Source of the DNA: Enterococcus sp. 9E7_DIV0242
Lineage (GTDB): Bacteria > Bacillota > Bacilli > Lactobacillales > Enterococcaceae
Direction of reading: 5' to 3'
Assembly (NCBI RefSeq): GCF_002140975.2
Contig: NZ_CP147247.1
Location: 4,143,001-4,207,000 of the forward strand
Length of the DNA stretch: 64,000 bases
Under the pieces are notes generated by a model, which was given only the letters and a program-made list of their open reading frames with translations, was not told where the DNA came from and made no database searches. Of the stretch, positions 56,101 through 64,000 are shown in pieces. Positions within the stretch are counted from its first letter, which is position 1, and the number at the start of each line of letters is the position of its first letter. A program made the translations under genes and the position numbers.

Positions 56101-56348
56101 TATACGATTTATGGTGGAATCCGGCTGTTGAGGAACAGGCTGCAGGACGCGCCCATCGAATGGGTCAAAAGAAAGTCGTTGAAGTCTATCGGATGATTGC
56201 CGAAGGAACCATTGAAGAAAAAATGGATCAGCTACAGCAGGAAAAACGAGAGCTATTCCAAAAAGTCATCCAAGGAAATGAGCAGCAACTCAACAAAATG
56301 ACCGAAGATGATATCCGGTCAATTCTGAGTATGGGAGATGAGGGCTAG
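53145..56348 (+). CDS. SWIM zinc-finger SNF2-family helicase
   Basis: A 1067-residue protein. An N-terminal SWIM zinc finger (C58-x-C60...C69-x-H71; RCECPYWHEQGYCKH) is followed by a bacterial SNF2-associated region of about 500 residues and a Swi2/Snf2 ATPase. Walker A ADEMGLGKT begins near 637 and the DEAQ box (LVLDEAQMVKNS) near 738. The helicase C-terminal half has SLKAGGTGLNLVGGD and AAGRAHRMGQ. Such RapA-like translocases remodel protein-DNA or RNA polymerase complexes; the bacterial target is unclear. It starts 11 bp after sbcC with GGGGGTGAG, so it is probably part of the sbcDC transcript. Confidence 0.93.
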   Translation: MRWSIPDRIITRGREYLNEGRVLSVVQDWEKQIWYGEVLGSELYLVELDGSPKEQDRCECPYWHEQGYCKHTVAVELYLRSKGIPRVMKNKPDAVISTKKTSNAEMFTKGFAKLQGPLEQKQVPSLIVEYTVDTIETNSYYPELALLGVSLRVGIREAKKKTYIIKNIGEFFQKIQKEELLSLNKQQTVRLTQEAFSEKDKEIIAQLTLIYQTSLLLGSKGLQVNGKLDKRYILLPVEQAQQLIEKMQINGSFHLNAADRKIRKPVFSSTELPLAFSINKDGTQYQLTIKNLFQPFLSHYHWGISGDTIYLLTREQEEIYSILTQLLKRMERPEVVYEQEQLSDLFSSVMPLLEKLGKVSVAENVEQALVIEPLRVKLIFRKIKNMLDVRVDYCYGTTVFSTDAKHTSTPDQEREVIRDTGKESVVTKLLEKYSYTEKETGYGKLLPSGERLYYFFKVEIPAFQKLGEVLMGKKLRELYLDAKSHQPTIEVSDSDSWLDVRFDIVGVDEQEIDAVLASLLRNDSFYTLESGEILSFDSEEFYQTSEILEKLRQNMKNHRGKIQLPKNQGLILEHMLEGNAQAMFSDSFNQLVKDLTAPEDFEAQVPKNLHAELRNYQVEGFKWLKMLGHYGFGGVLADEMGLGKTIQMITYLLSEKEEGKLKHPAVVIAPASLIYNWSAELKKFAPDLNELVITGQKENRLTLLEKAEKQDVLITSYNSFRQDVEIYEQLTLDYLVLDEAQMVKNSGTKTAQALRQLNIPQRFALSGTPIENSLDELWSVFQLVLPGLFPKKLAFRELSPEEVAKMIRPFILRRDKKNVLADLPDKIENNLYSTLTEEQKAVYLAYLRKMQEDISQMDGEEFKKNRISILAGLTRLRQICCDPRLFMDDYHGSSGKLEQVKIFLQTAKENGRRVLLFSQFTSMLSIIEAELNEQGLETFYLRGSTSPIDRINMVNAFNEGEKDVFLISLKAGGTGLNLVGGDTVVLYDLWWNPAVEEQAAGRAHRMGQKKVVEVYRMIAEGTIEEKMDQLQQEKRELFQKVIQGNEQQLNKMTEDDIRSILSMGDEG

Positions 56349-56380
56349 ACATCAGCTTCATATTGCGACGAGGAAAAAAG

Positions 56381-56788
56381 ATGAAAATAAAAGAAATTTA
56401 TGCGCTACAAGAGATTATTGATGTAACTCAAGATTCAGTGAAATATGACCGTTGGTATAACGAGCTTTTGAATAAAACGGAAGACGAGTTAACTGAAAAT
56501 GATGTCTATATGATGTTTACTCAGCGTGTGCTGGAAGAGTTAGCGGTCAAAAAGGCAATTGCATTTGTTGAAGCTGATCCCTTAGCTGGTACAATGTGGG
56601 ACGGACAGAGTTTAGAACAATTGGCTGAGGCACCGCTAGAGAAATTGCTTTCTTATAAAATGGAGCTGAAAAAGTTGTCATTGCTTGTTGAAGCATCCAT
56701 TGATTCCTCTCTGTGGGATTTTGATTTTGAGGAAAAAGAATTTATGGAACGATTCGAGAAGTTCAAAATTAGGATAGCTGATTTGTAA
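56381..56788 (+). CDS. Hypothetical acidic helical protein, 135 aa
   Basis: I do not recognise this 135-residue protein. It is predicted all-helical and acidic, with aromatic residues near both ends (YDRWYNELLNK; SSLWDFDFEEKEFMERF). No signal or membrane segment. The start ATG at 56381 follows GAGGAAAAAAG, 32 bp after the SNF2 stop, suggesting co-expression with the helicase. An in-frame start at 56363 is less likely. Its size and acidity resemble small immunity or adaptor proteins, but no homology can be claimed. Confidence 0.65.
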   Translation: MKIKEIYALQEIIDVTQDSVKYDRWYNELLNKTEDELTENDVYMMFTQRVLEELAVKKAIAFVEADPLAGTMWDGQSLEQLAEAPLEKLLSYKMELKKLSLLVEASIDSSLWDFDFEEKEFMERFEKFKIRIADL

Positions 56789-56857
56789 TACCTCAACTAA
56801 AAAATGACAGTCTACTCAAAATATTGAGCAGGCTGCCATTTTTAATGATTGATATTT

Positions 56858-57568
56858 TTAAACAAGTTCTTTAATTGAGGCGAATAGTTCATCAAAGCAG
56901 GTGACTTCTTTCACATAGGTCAGCTCCGTATTTTTTGGCACAGCCCTTAGTCTATGATTAAACCATAAAGACTGCCAACCACCATTGTGAGCACCGACGA
57001 CATCGTTCTCAAAACTGTCCCCAACATAAAGGGTTGTTTCAGGATTCATAGCGAACTGTCGAGCTGCTAGATCGAAAATTTCTTTATCAGGTTTTTGGAA
57101 GCCAGTACTTTGAGAGATAATAATATTATCAGATAGAACCCAAGATTCTAGGTTTAGTTGTTTTACTTTTTTGTACTGATGGTCAGTCGGACCATTTGTA
57201 ATGATACCTAAAGGAACTTGTTTCTGGCTAAGATAATCCAATACTTTCGCAACCTCAGGATGCATAACGATTTTTCCTAGCTCATCTTCGTAGGCCTTCT
57301 GAAAAGAAGCACTTTCCTCTTCTGTTGTTGCTGGATAACCCAAATCTTTTAATGATTCATCCAGTCTGTAGAAGCGCATATACGCCAATGTCCATTCACC
57401 GGTAATCGTTTTTTCAAACGTCACATCACTATGGTAACGGAAACGAATATAAAGCTCGTGCATTTTTTCAACAGGGAAATCAGGATAAATTCTTTTCACT
57501 GCAGCTCTGAAAGGTGCTTGCTGATCATAGATGGTATCATCAACATCAAAAACAACTGTGTTAATCAA
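56858..57568 (-). CDS. HAD-superfamily hydrolase, YjjG/pyrimidine-nucleotidase-like
   Basis: A 236-residue HAD phosphatase. Motif I is VFDVDDTIYDQQ, with a helical cap from about 20-95. Motif II is GIITNGPTDHQYKKV, motif III is the lysine in FQKPDKEIF, and motif IV is YVGDSFENDVVGAHNGGW. These fit nucleotidase-like members (YjjG, YfnB). The start is the TTG at 57568 with AAGGAG 9 nt upstream; the frame stays open to an ATG at 57628. That ATG overlaps the stop of a 35-codon ORF in a duplicated leader, so the longer start cannot be excluded. Confidence 0.85.
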   Translation of the reverse strand: MINTVVFDVDDTIYDQQAPFRAAVKRIYPDFPVEKMHELYIRFRYHSDVTFEKTITGEWTLAYMRFYRLDESLKDLGYPATTEEESASFQKAYEDELGKIVMHPEVAKVLDYLSQKQVPLGIITNGPTDHQYKKVKQLNLESWVLSDNIIISQSTGFQKPDKEIFDLAARQFAMNPETTLYVGDSFENDVVGAHNGGWQSLWFNHRLRAVPKNTELTYVKEVTCFDELFASIKELV

Positions 57569-57576
57569 GAAAGACA

Positions 57577-57740
57577 ACTCCTTTATAATTTTGAGAAAAC
57601 AGGTCAGGTAACTGCCCAGTTTCTTCATTTTTGAGGTCCGATAGCTATTCCTCTAGAGGCTCCTAAATAAGAGGAATAGTACTCCTTTATAATTTTGAGG
57701 AACCAAGGCAAGTAATTGTTTTGTTTTTTCATTTTCTTGC
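57577..57740 (-). repeat. Direct duplication of about 60 bp in front of the HAD gene
   Basis: On the minus strand two units are read, beginning at 57732 and at 57628. Both have ATGAARAAAC...CARTTACYTG and end in CTCAAAATTATAAAGGAG. The second unit contains the HAD ribosome binding site. The offset is 104 bp. Between them CTATTCCTCT (57645-57654) and AGAGGAATAG (57670-57679) form a perfect 10-bp inverted repeat. Confidence 0.8.
57625..57732 (-). CDS. Possible 35-aa peptide in the HAD leader
   Basis: The upstream copy of the duplicated leader encodes a peptide beginning MKKQNNYLPWFLKIIKEYYS and ending AIGPQK. Its TGA overlaps the ATG of the next copy (ATGA), whose reading frame begins MKKLGSYLTCFLKIIKE and continues into the HAD gene. 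No convincing ribosome binding site precedes the peptide. It may be a chance product of the duplication or a short coupled leader ORF. Confidence 0.3.
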   Translation of the reverse strand: MKKQNNYLPWFLKIIKEYYSSYLGASRGIAIGPQK

Positions 57741-57992
57741 ATGTTTGTTCTTTTAGTAGGTTGCGCGCGCTTTCTGCTAAAGAGAATCTCTTCTGTATCA
57801 AGTGTTGCTGTGATAGTTTTCTGAAAAGATTCAAACAAGAACATTGTAGCTGATTTCACATGAAAAAAATAGTCGTTTTAGTCATTTTGATTCAGTAAAT
57901 ATTACTGTTTATATAAGGTTTTATTCAACTTCTTTTGCAACTTAAATTTTCTTCTCGTATAATAGGAGGAGTGTTTGGAAAGGAGGAAAAAC

Positions 57993-59708
57993 ATGTTAAA
58001 ACGTTTTTTTAGTTATTATAGACCTTATAAAGGATTGTTCATACTGGATTTCAGCTGTGCGGTTTTGGCGGGGCTTTTGGAGCTGGCATTTCCAGTTGTG
58101 GTGAACAAGGTCCTAGATGATTTGATGCCTAAAGGGAATTTCCGCTTGATTGCAATGGCATGTTTAGGCCTGCTTCTTTTTTATATACTGAATACGATTT
58201 TACAGTATATTGTTGTATTTTTCGGCCATAAGTTAGGGGTAAATATCGAAACAGATATGCGCAGAGAATTGTATGAGCACCTACAGACTCAGCCATTTGA
58301 ATATTATGACAATCAGAAAACCGGGAAATTGATGAGTCGATTGACTACAGATCTTTTTGAGATTTCTGAAGTTGCCCACCATGGGCCGGAGGATGTCTTC
58401 ATCACCGTGATGACGTTAGTTGGAGCATTTATTTTGATGATGAGTTACCATGTGAAGCTTGCACTGGCGACAATTGCATTATTGCCATTTATTGCAATAG
58501 CTCTGATTGTTTTCAATAAAAAAATGACCAAGGTAAATACGAAGATATATGATAATTTGGCTGATTTCAATGCTGGAATCGAAGCGTCTGTCAGCGGCAT
58601 TCGAGTGACACAATCTTTTGCAAATGAGCCATTTGAGCGTGGGCGTTTTGAAGGCTTGAATCAGACCTATAGACAATCTAAGATTTTGTTTTATAAAGTA
58701 ATGGGGATCAGCTCAGCATACAACTATTTGATGATCCGTCTAATTAATTTGTTTACATTGATTTTTGGCGGCTATTATACAATTAAAGGAGAATTACAAG
58801 AGGGAGCATTTGTCGCATTTATTTTGCTGGCAAATATCTTTGTTCGTCCTATTGAAAAGGTCAATAACATGATTGAAAGTTATCCAAAAGGTTTTGCTGG
58901 ATTTAAACGATTCACTGAGGAAATGGATAAAAAACCGACGATACAGGATCGACCAAATGCTATTGCGGTGAATCATCTGAATGGCGATATCCGTTATGAG
59001 GATGTGTCTTTTTCCTATGCGGATTCTACAAAAGTACTGAATCATATCAACCTTCAAATTAAAACCGGAGAAACAGTTGCTTTCGTTGGCCAAAGTGGTT
59101 CGGGGAAAACGACATTGTGTAATCTGCTTCCAAGATTTTATGAAGTCTCTGATGGTAGGATCACTGTTGACGGTATGGATATTCGGGAGATGACCCTTGC
59201 GTCCTTGAGAAGCCAGATTGGCATTGTTCAACAGGATGTTTTCTTATTTCCAGGTACCATTCGTGAAAATATTATTTACGGAAAGCTTGATGCAACTGAA
59301 GCTGAGGTCCAGCAGGCTGTGAAACTAGCTCATTTGGAGAAAGTGATTGATTTGCTTCCTGAGGGGCTAGAAACTGTGATTGGTGAACGTGGTGTGAAAT
59401 TATCAGGTGGTCAAAAACAACGTGTGGCGATTGCACGGATGTTCTTGAAAAATCCTCCGATTCTTATTTTAGATGAAGCAACCTCTGCTTTGGATACCGA
59501 GACAGAGCAGGTTATCCAAGAATCCTTGAATTCACTGTCGAGTGGGCGAACAACATTGATCATTGCCCATCGACTCGCTACGATAAAACATGCAACACGA
59601 ATTATTGTTGTTAGCGAGAATGGAATTTTAGAAGAAGGATCTCACGAAGAACTAATGTCTCAAGGTGGTCATTACCGTCGTTTGCATGATGCTCAGTTCA
59701 GAAATTAA
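57993..59708 (+). CDS. ABC exporter, fused membrane and ATPase domains (multidrug/lipid family)
   Basis: A 571-residue half-transporter that should act as a dimer. Residues 1-300 hold six membrane helices of the type-I exporter fold. The ATPase domain has GQSGSGKTT from about 366, Q-loop IVQQDVFLF, signature [13 protein letters not shown], Walker B ILILDEATSALD and the switch histidine in LIIAHRL. Sequence type resembles YfiB/YknV/BmrA-like exporters; the substrate is unknown. The ATG at 57993 follows AAAGGAGG. It is a single gene, not paired with a second half-transporter, and ends before a bidirectional terminator. Confidence 0.9.
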   Translation: MLKRFFSYYRPYKGLFILDFSCAVLAGLLELAFPVVVNKVLDDLMPKGNFRLIAMACLGLLLFYILNTILQYIVVFFGHKLGVNIETDMRRELYEHLQTQPFEYYDNQKTGKLMSRLTTDLFEISEVAHHGPEDVFITVMTLVGAFILMMSYHVKLALATIALLPFIAIALIVFNKKMTKVNTKIYDNLADFNAGIEASVSGIRVTQSFANEPFERGRFEGLNQTYRQSKILFYKVMGISSAYNYLMIRLINLFTLIFGGYYTIKGELQEGAFVAFILLANIFVRPIEKVNNMIESYPKGFAGFKRFTEEMDKKPTIQDRPNAIAVNHLNGDIRYEDVSFSYADSTKVLNHINLQIKTGETVAFVGQSGSGKTTLCNLLPRFYEVSDGRITVDGMDIREMTLASLRSQIGIVQQDVFLFPGTIRENIIYGKLDATEAEVQQAVKLAHLEKVIDLLPEGLETVIGERGVKLSGGQKQRVAIARMFLKNPPILILDEATSALDTETEQVIQESLNSLSSGRTTLIIAHRLATIKHATRIIVVSENGILEEGSHEELMSQGGHYRRLHDAQFRN

Positions 59709-59714
59709 AATAAA

Positions 59715-59747
59715 AAAGAAACAGTTTTAAAAGCTGTTTCTTTTTCA
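59715..59747. terminator. Bidirectional terminator ABC exporter / trpS
   Basis: AAAGAAACAG (59715-59724) pairs with CTGTTTCTTT (59734-59743). A and T runs flank both sides, between convergent genes. Confidence 0.9.
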
Positions 59748-59760
59748 TTTATATCAACAG

Positions 59761-61153
<1,393 letters not shown>

Positions 61154-61552
61154 ATGTTGACACTGTATACTTCCCCAAGTTGTACGTCATGTCGAAAGGC
61201 TCGTGCGTGGTTACAAGAACATGAGATTCCATTTAAGGAAAGAAATATTTTTTCAGAACCATTGAACATTTCAGAATTGAAAGCAATTCTACGAATGACT
61301 GAAGATGGAACAGAGGAAATTATTTCAACTCGTTCTAAGGTTTTCCAAAAACTGAATATGGATCTTGATGAACTTCCTTTACAGGATCTGTTAGAACTGG
61401 TCAAGGAAAATCCAGGACTGTTACGTAGACCAATCATGATTGATGATAAGAGATTGCAGGTTGGCTTCAATGAAGATGAAATCCGTCGTTTTTTACCAAG
61501 AGATGTCCGTCAGCTTGAATTACGGCAGGCACAATTAATGGCTGGATTATAA
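61154..61552 (+). CDS. spxA: Transcriptional regulator Spx
   Basis: Spx is an ArsC-fold protein that binds the RNA polymerase alpha C-terminal domain and turns on thiol-stress genes. The 132 residues have the redox switch CTSC (C10 and C13), the RPI region [17 protein letters not shown] and the variable C-terminus targeted by ClpXP. The length is standard. The ATG follows AGAGGAG. MecA, the ClpC adaptor, is encoded next, and clpP lies elsewhere in the window. Confidence 0.97.
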   Translation: MLTLYTSPSCTSCRKARAWLQEHEIPFKERNIFSEPLNISELKAILRMTEDGTEEIISTRSKVFQKLNMDLDELPLQDLLELVKENPGLLRRPIMIDDKRLQVGFNEDEIRRFLPRDVRQLELRQAQLMAGL

Positions 61553-61630
61553 ACATACGCAACAGACTTTTTGTTACAGTAAGTCTGTGATGGATTTTAG
61601 ATAATCTAACAAACAAAATTTAAAAATATG

Positions 61631-61678
61631 GACAGAGAAAATAATCACATGGTTGTCTTTCTCTGTCAAGTTTTTTTG
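61631..61678 (+). terminator. Terminator after spxA
   Basis: GACAGAGAAA (61631-61640) pairs with TTTCTCTGTC (61658-61667), then AAGTTTTTTT. A smaller hairpin, ACAGACTT/AAGTCTGT, lies closer to the spxA stop (about 61563-61589) without a T-run. The rest of the 364-bp gap holds the mecA promoter (TTTACT, 16 bp, TACAAT, ending near 61866). Confidence 0.8.
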
Positions 61679-61916
61679 AGAGCCCTATCGCATTTATGAT
61701 GAATGTTGTCAGGTCTCTTTTTTATATAAATATGTCAGAGATAATTGGCTGTAAAGTCAGTTGTACAGCAACAAAGGTGAGTCTTTTATTCTAATTTGGG
61801 ACATAATTTAGCAAATTCTAAATAAATAAACTTTTCTCTTTACTTTTGAGGCGATTGCTATACAATTAACCTAAGAAGTAGTTTCCTGACTTGAGCAAAA
61901 AGCGAGGTGGAACCAG

Positions 61917-62567
61917 ATGGAAATGGAACATATTAATGAAAATACGATTCGAGTATTGATTGGCAATGAAGACTTGGCAGATCGAGGCATCACGTTTTTG
62001 GATTTGTTGGGAAATCACAAAGAAGTAGAAAACTTTTTCTATAGTATTTTAGAAGAAGTGGATATTGAAGATGAATTTCAGGGTAGTGAAGCTGTGACTT
62101 TTCAGGTCCTGCCGAAGAGCGATGGCTTAGAGTTGTTTATCAGCAAAAATGCTTCAGTTGAAGATGTACCTAGTATTGGGAGCTTCAGTGATTTAAGTTC
62201 TGATGAAGCAAGTGAGATGATCAGAAAGCAACTGGAAGCGAACTACACTGATGAGACGAAAGACTTGATCGACGACAGTATCAGAAGTTATGTTCTTGAG
62301 TTGGATAGTTTTGAGTCAATGGTTCAATTAGCCAATGAAATATATGTTAAGTCTATGCTGGCTAACCTATACAAATACAAAGACAAGTACTTTTTACAAG
62401 TAATGTTTTTCTTAGATGAGGTTTCTGTAACTGAAATTGAGAATGAGTGGTCCAGATTGCTTGAATTTGGGCAACAGTCGGCTGTAACGCCGGAAGTTCT
62501 GAACGAATACGGAAGTTGCATTATGGAACGAAATGCGATTGAATTAACAAGATACTACTTTCATTAA
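61917..62567 (+). CDS. mecA: Adaptor protein MecA
   Basis: MecA delivers substrates such as ComK in Bacillus to the ClpC-ClpP protease. The 216 residues comprise an N-terminal substrate-binding domain (MEMEHINENTIRVLIGNEDLADRGITFLDLL, to about 80), an acidic linker and a C-terminal ClpC-binding domain (about 120-216). The acidic content and length are typical. The ATG at 61917 follows GAGGTGG; a second ATG 6 bp on is possible. Its own terminator follows 8 bp after the stop. Confidence 0.95.
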   Translation: MEMEHINENTIRVLIGNEDLADRGITFLDLLGNHKEVENFFYSILEEVDIEDEFQGSEAVTFQVLPKSDGLELFISKNASVEDVPSIGSFSDLSSDEASEMIRKQLEANYTDETKDLIDDSIRSYVLELDSFESMVQLANEIYVKSMLANLYKYKDKYFLQVMFFLDEVSVTEIENEWSRLLEFGQQSAVTPEVLNEYGSCIMERNAIELTRYYFH

Positions 62568-62574
62568 GATGAAT

Positions 62575-62611
62575 AATAAGACGACTGAGTTTTCAGTCGT
62601 CTTATTTTTTT
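62575..62611 (+). terminator. Perfect terminator after mecA
   Basis: AATAAGACGACTGA (62575-62588) pairs perfectly with TCAGTCGTCTTATT (62593-62606), followed by T residues. Confidence 0.95.
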
Positions 62612-62731
62612 GTCAGCTTTTTTCAAGAATTTTCCAAGGTGTGATAGAGGACAAAGCTGAACATAGCATAAAAAACATATTTTTCATGAGATAAGGTCAA
62701 ACATGCGTAACTTTATTATGAGGTGAATGAC

Positions 62732-63913
62732 ATGTTGATAGCACAAAATAGTGAGGGGAAGTTATTTTCTTTGGCTCAGGTCTCCAGAGAATCTAGTGGT
62801 GAATGGAGAAAGTTACGTCTTTTTTGTCCGATATGTGATCAACGTGTTCGGCTTAAAAGAGGTAGGATCAGAATTCCTCATTTTGCGCATGTATCAGATC
62901 AAAGTTGTTTATCTACCAATACAGGCGAATCAGAGGAGCATTTGACTTTAAAAAAATTATTGGTTGAATGGTGTTCGCAGCAGGGAATTGCTCACCAACT
63001 TGAAGCCTATATCCCAAAAATACAACAACGAGCAGATTTGTTGATTGGTCATTTAGCAATCGAGTTTCAATGTAGCACGCTGACTTTGACTGATATGGAA
63101 AAAAGAACAGCTTCGTATATAAAAAATGGGTATCAGCCATTTTGGATTTGCGGAGAGCATATTTGGAATACCGGAAAGAATTCAAAAGCAATCAGGAGAT
63201 TTTGCAGCTATTCAGAAAAGCTTGGGTTTCATTTATGGACAGCAAATTGGCGTACAAAGAAACTCTATCTACGTTATCATATAGAATTAGCAGCAAACAA
63301 GATGCGCTATGGAACAAAGTGCTGGAGTTTCGGTGAGGAGAGATTGAGGGAAATCATGGATAAGGAGTTTGAGAAAAGGCTTTTTCATTTTCGAGAATAT
63401 TTGCCTGAAGAGGAAATGTCAACGGCTTATCAGGAAATCTATAAAAAATTGAGAGGGAGAAAGCGTGATATAATGGCGGTTCAGTCCCTGTACTATCAAA
63501 ATGGCTTACACTTGCTCAGCTTACATCCTTGGTTTTATTATCCAATTAATTGTGGATTCCTCTTGAATGGCTCTGATCTACTATTCAAGTATCAGTGTTG
63601 GGACTTGCTGAGGGGACGAAAAAAACAGGTGATCAAGAAAGAGGAACTATTAGCTTTTTCACGTGATTATTTAGTGAAGCAGAAGCTGGACCAATTATTT
63701 CCATTAATTGAGCTACCGATTTTAGCAAAATGGCAGACGCATTATTTGATAAAAGGGCTAGTATCTTGCGGTGTGCTAAAGAAAACATCAGAGGAAAACG
63801 GCTTTCAGATAATTATTGATCCTACTAATACAGTAAAGCCGCATTCAACACTTTTTCTGGATAAGAAATGGGGAACAGAAGTGATTATTACTGGTACACC
63901 AGTAAAAATATGA
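62732..63913 (+). CDS. coiA: Competence protein CoiA-like
   Basis: A 393-residue protein of the CoiA family, needed for recombination of incoming DNA in transformable streptococci and bacilli. The N-terminal part has a zinc-like cluster (CPICDQRV...HFAHVSDQSC). A nuclease-like core follows (EHLTLKKLLVEWC, RADLLIGHLAIEFQCSTL), of the PD-(D/E)XK type with D-x16-ExQ spacing similar to restriction enzymes. The C-terminal 200 residues are variable and helical. The start at 62732 is preferred (GAGGTGA 12 nt before); a GTG at 62723 is in frame. It follows mecA, as in other Bacilli. The last 87 bp of the window hold no complete gene. Confidence 0.9.
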   Translation: MLIAQNSEGKLFSLAQVSRESSGEWRKLRLFCPICDQRVRLKRGRIRIPHFAHVSDQSCLSTNTGESEEHLTLKKLLVEWCSQQGIAHQLEAYIPKIQQRADLLIGHLAIEFQCSTLTLTDMEKRTASYIKNGYQPFWICGEHIWNTGKNSKAIRRFCSYSEKLGFHLWTANWRTKKLYLRYHIELAANKMRYGTKCWSFGEERLREIMDKEFEKRLFHFREYLPEEEMSTAYQEIYKKLRGRKRDIMAVQSLYYQNGLHLLSLHPWFYYPINCGFLLNGSDLLFKYQCWDLLRGRKKQVIKKEELLAFSRDYLVKQKLDQLFPLIELPILAKWQTHYLIKGLVSCGVLKKTSEENGFQIIIDPTNTVKPHSTLFLDKKWGTEVIITGTPVKI

Positions 63914-64000
63914 TACTATAGACTATATGAATACGACGAAATAGGCAAGAGGGGAAAGACCTGCTAGGACTAACGCCGGTAGGGGAAGAGAAGTCAGTTG

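Noticed and set aside
63914..64000. Possible start of a gene at the right edge (AGGGGAAAG, GTAGGGGAAG)
   Set aside because: No start codon with a sustained frame is visible in the last 87 bp; a downstream gene such as pepF is only expected from synteny.

Overview
The window is low-GC Firmicute DNA and most likely comes from the genus Enterococcus, in the wider E. faecalis-like group. The evidence is gene content and order: glnQ-glnP / uvrB-uvrA / rapZ-yvcK-whiA / clpP, a LexA-type SOS box, a CtsR box, a CodY-like box and a cre-like site, trpS / spxA / mecA / coiA, and strong AGGAGG ribosome binding sites. The genus is an inference from recalled synteny; no search was run. No rRNA, tRNA, CRISPR array, insertion sequence or prophage was seen.

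Layout. 1-4.3 kb: an ion/anion permease and a GlnPQ-type amino-acid ABC importer, all on the minus strand. 4.6-13.1 kb: uvrB-uvrA behind an SOS box, a small orphan gene with its own terminator, and the rapZ-yvcK-whiA operon. 13.2-15.4 kb: a flavodoxin-like gene and a membrane-protein gene diverging from a TetR gene, with matching operators on both sides. 15.4-18.9 kb: a DsbA-like protein, clpP under CtsR, two orphan genes and pieces of an intergenic repeat. 18.8-25.6 kb: a complete isoleucine/valine operon (ilvD-ilvB-ilvN-ilvC-ilvA) preceded by a CodY-like box, a consensus promoter, a leader peptide rich in Leu/Val/Ile and an attenuator-type terminator. 25.9-34.5 kb: an OatA-like peptidoglycan O-acetyltransferase, an oxidoreductase, an NrtR-like Nudix regulator, a Vga/Vml-like ABC-F protein with an elaborate 5' leader, a secreted beta-helix protein and a TetR / zinc-ribbon / TfoX-C operon. 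34.8-39.9 kb: the mannitol operon mtlA-mtlR-mtlF-mtlD. 40.2-48.6 kb: an esterase, TelA and XpaC, ADP-ribose pyrophosphatase, MtnN, a nicotinamidase-like hydrolase, a GIY-YIG/GNAT fusion next to a TrmN6-like methyltransferase, and an acyltransferase. 48.9-56.8 kb: sbcD-sbcC and a SWIM/SNF2 helicase. 56.9-63.9 kb: a HAD phosphatase with a duplicated 5' region, an ABC exporter, trpS, spxA, mecA and coiA.

How the parts work together. The ilv genes make isoleucine and valine from threonine and pyruvate and appear to be controlled twice: by CodY at initiation and by leader-peptide attenuation. clpP, spxA and mecA belong to one proteolysis/stress circuit. uvrAB and sbcCD serve DNA repair. The mtl operon takes up mannitol as the 6-phosphate and oxidises it to fructose 6-phosphate.

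The least ordinary signals are the ABC-F leader (micro-ORF plus nested stems plus a sequestered ribosome binding site), the ilv attenuator, a dispersed intergenic repeat whose hairpin arms differ between copies by compensating changes, the paired TetR operators, the duplicated leader of the HAD gene and the GIY-YIG/GNAT fusion. No wholly new multi-gene system can be demonstrated from the sequence alone.
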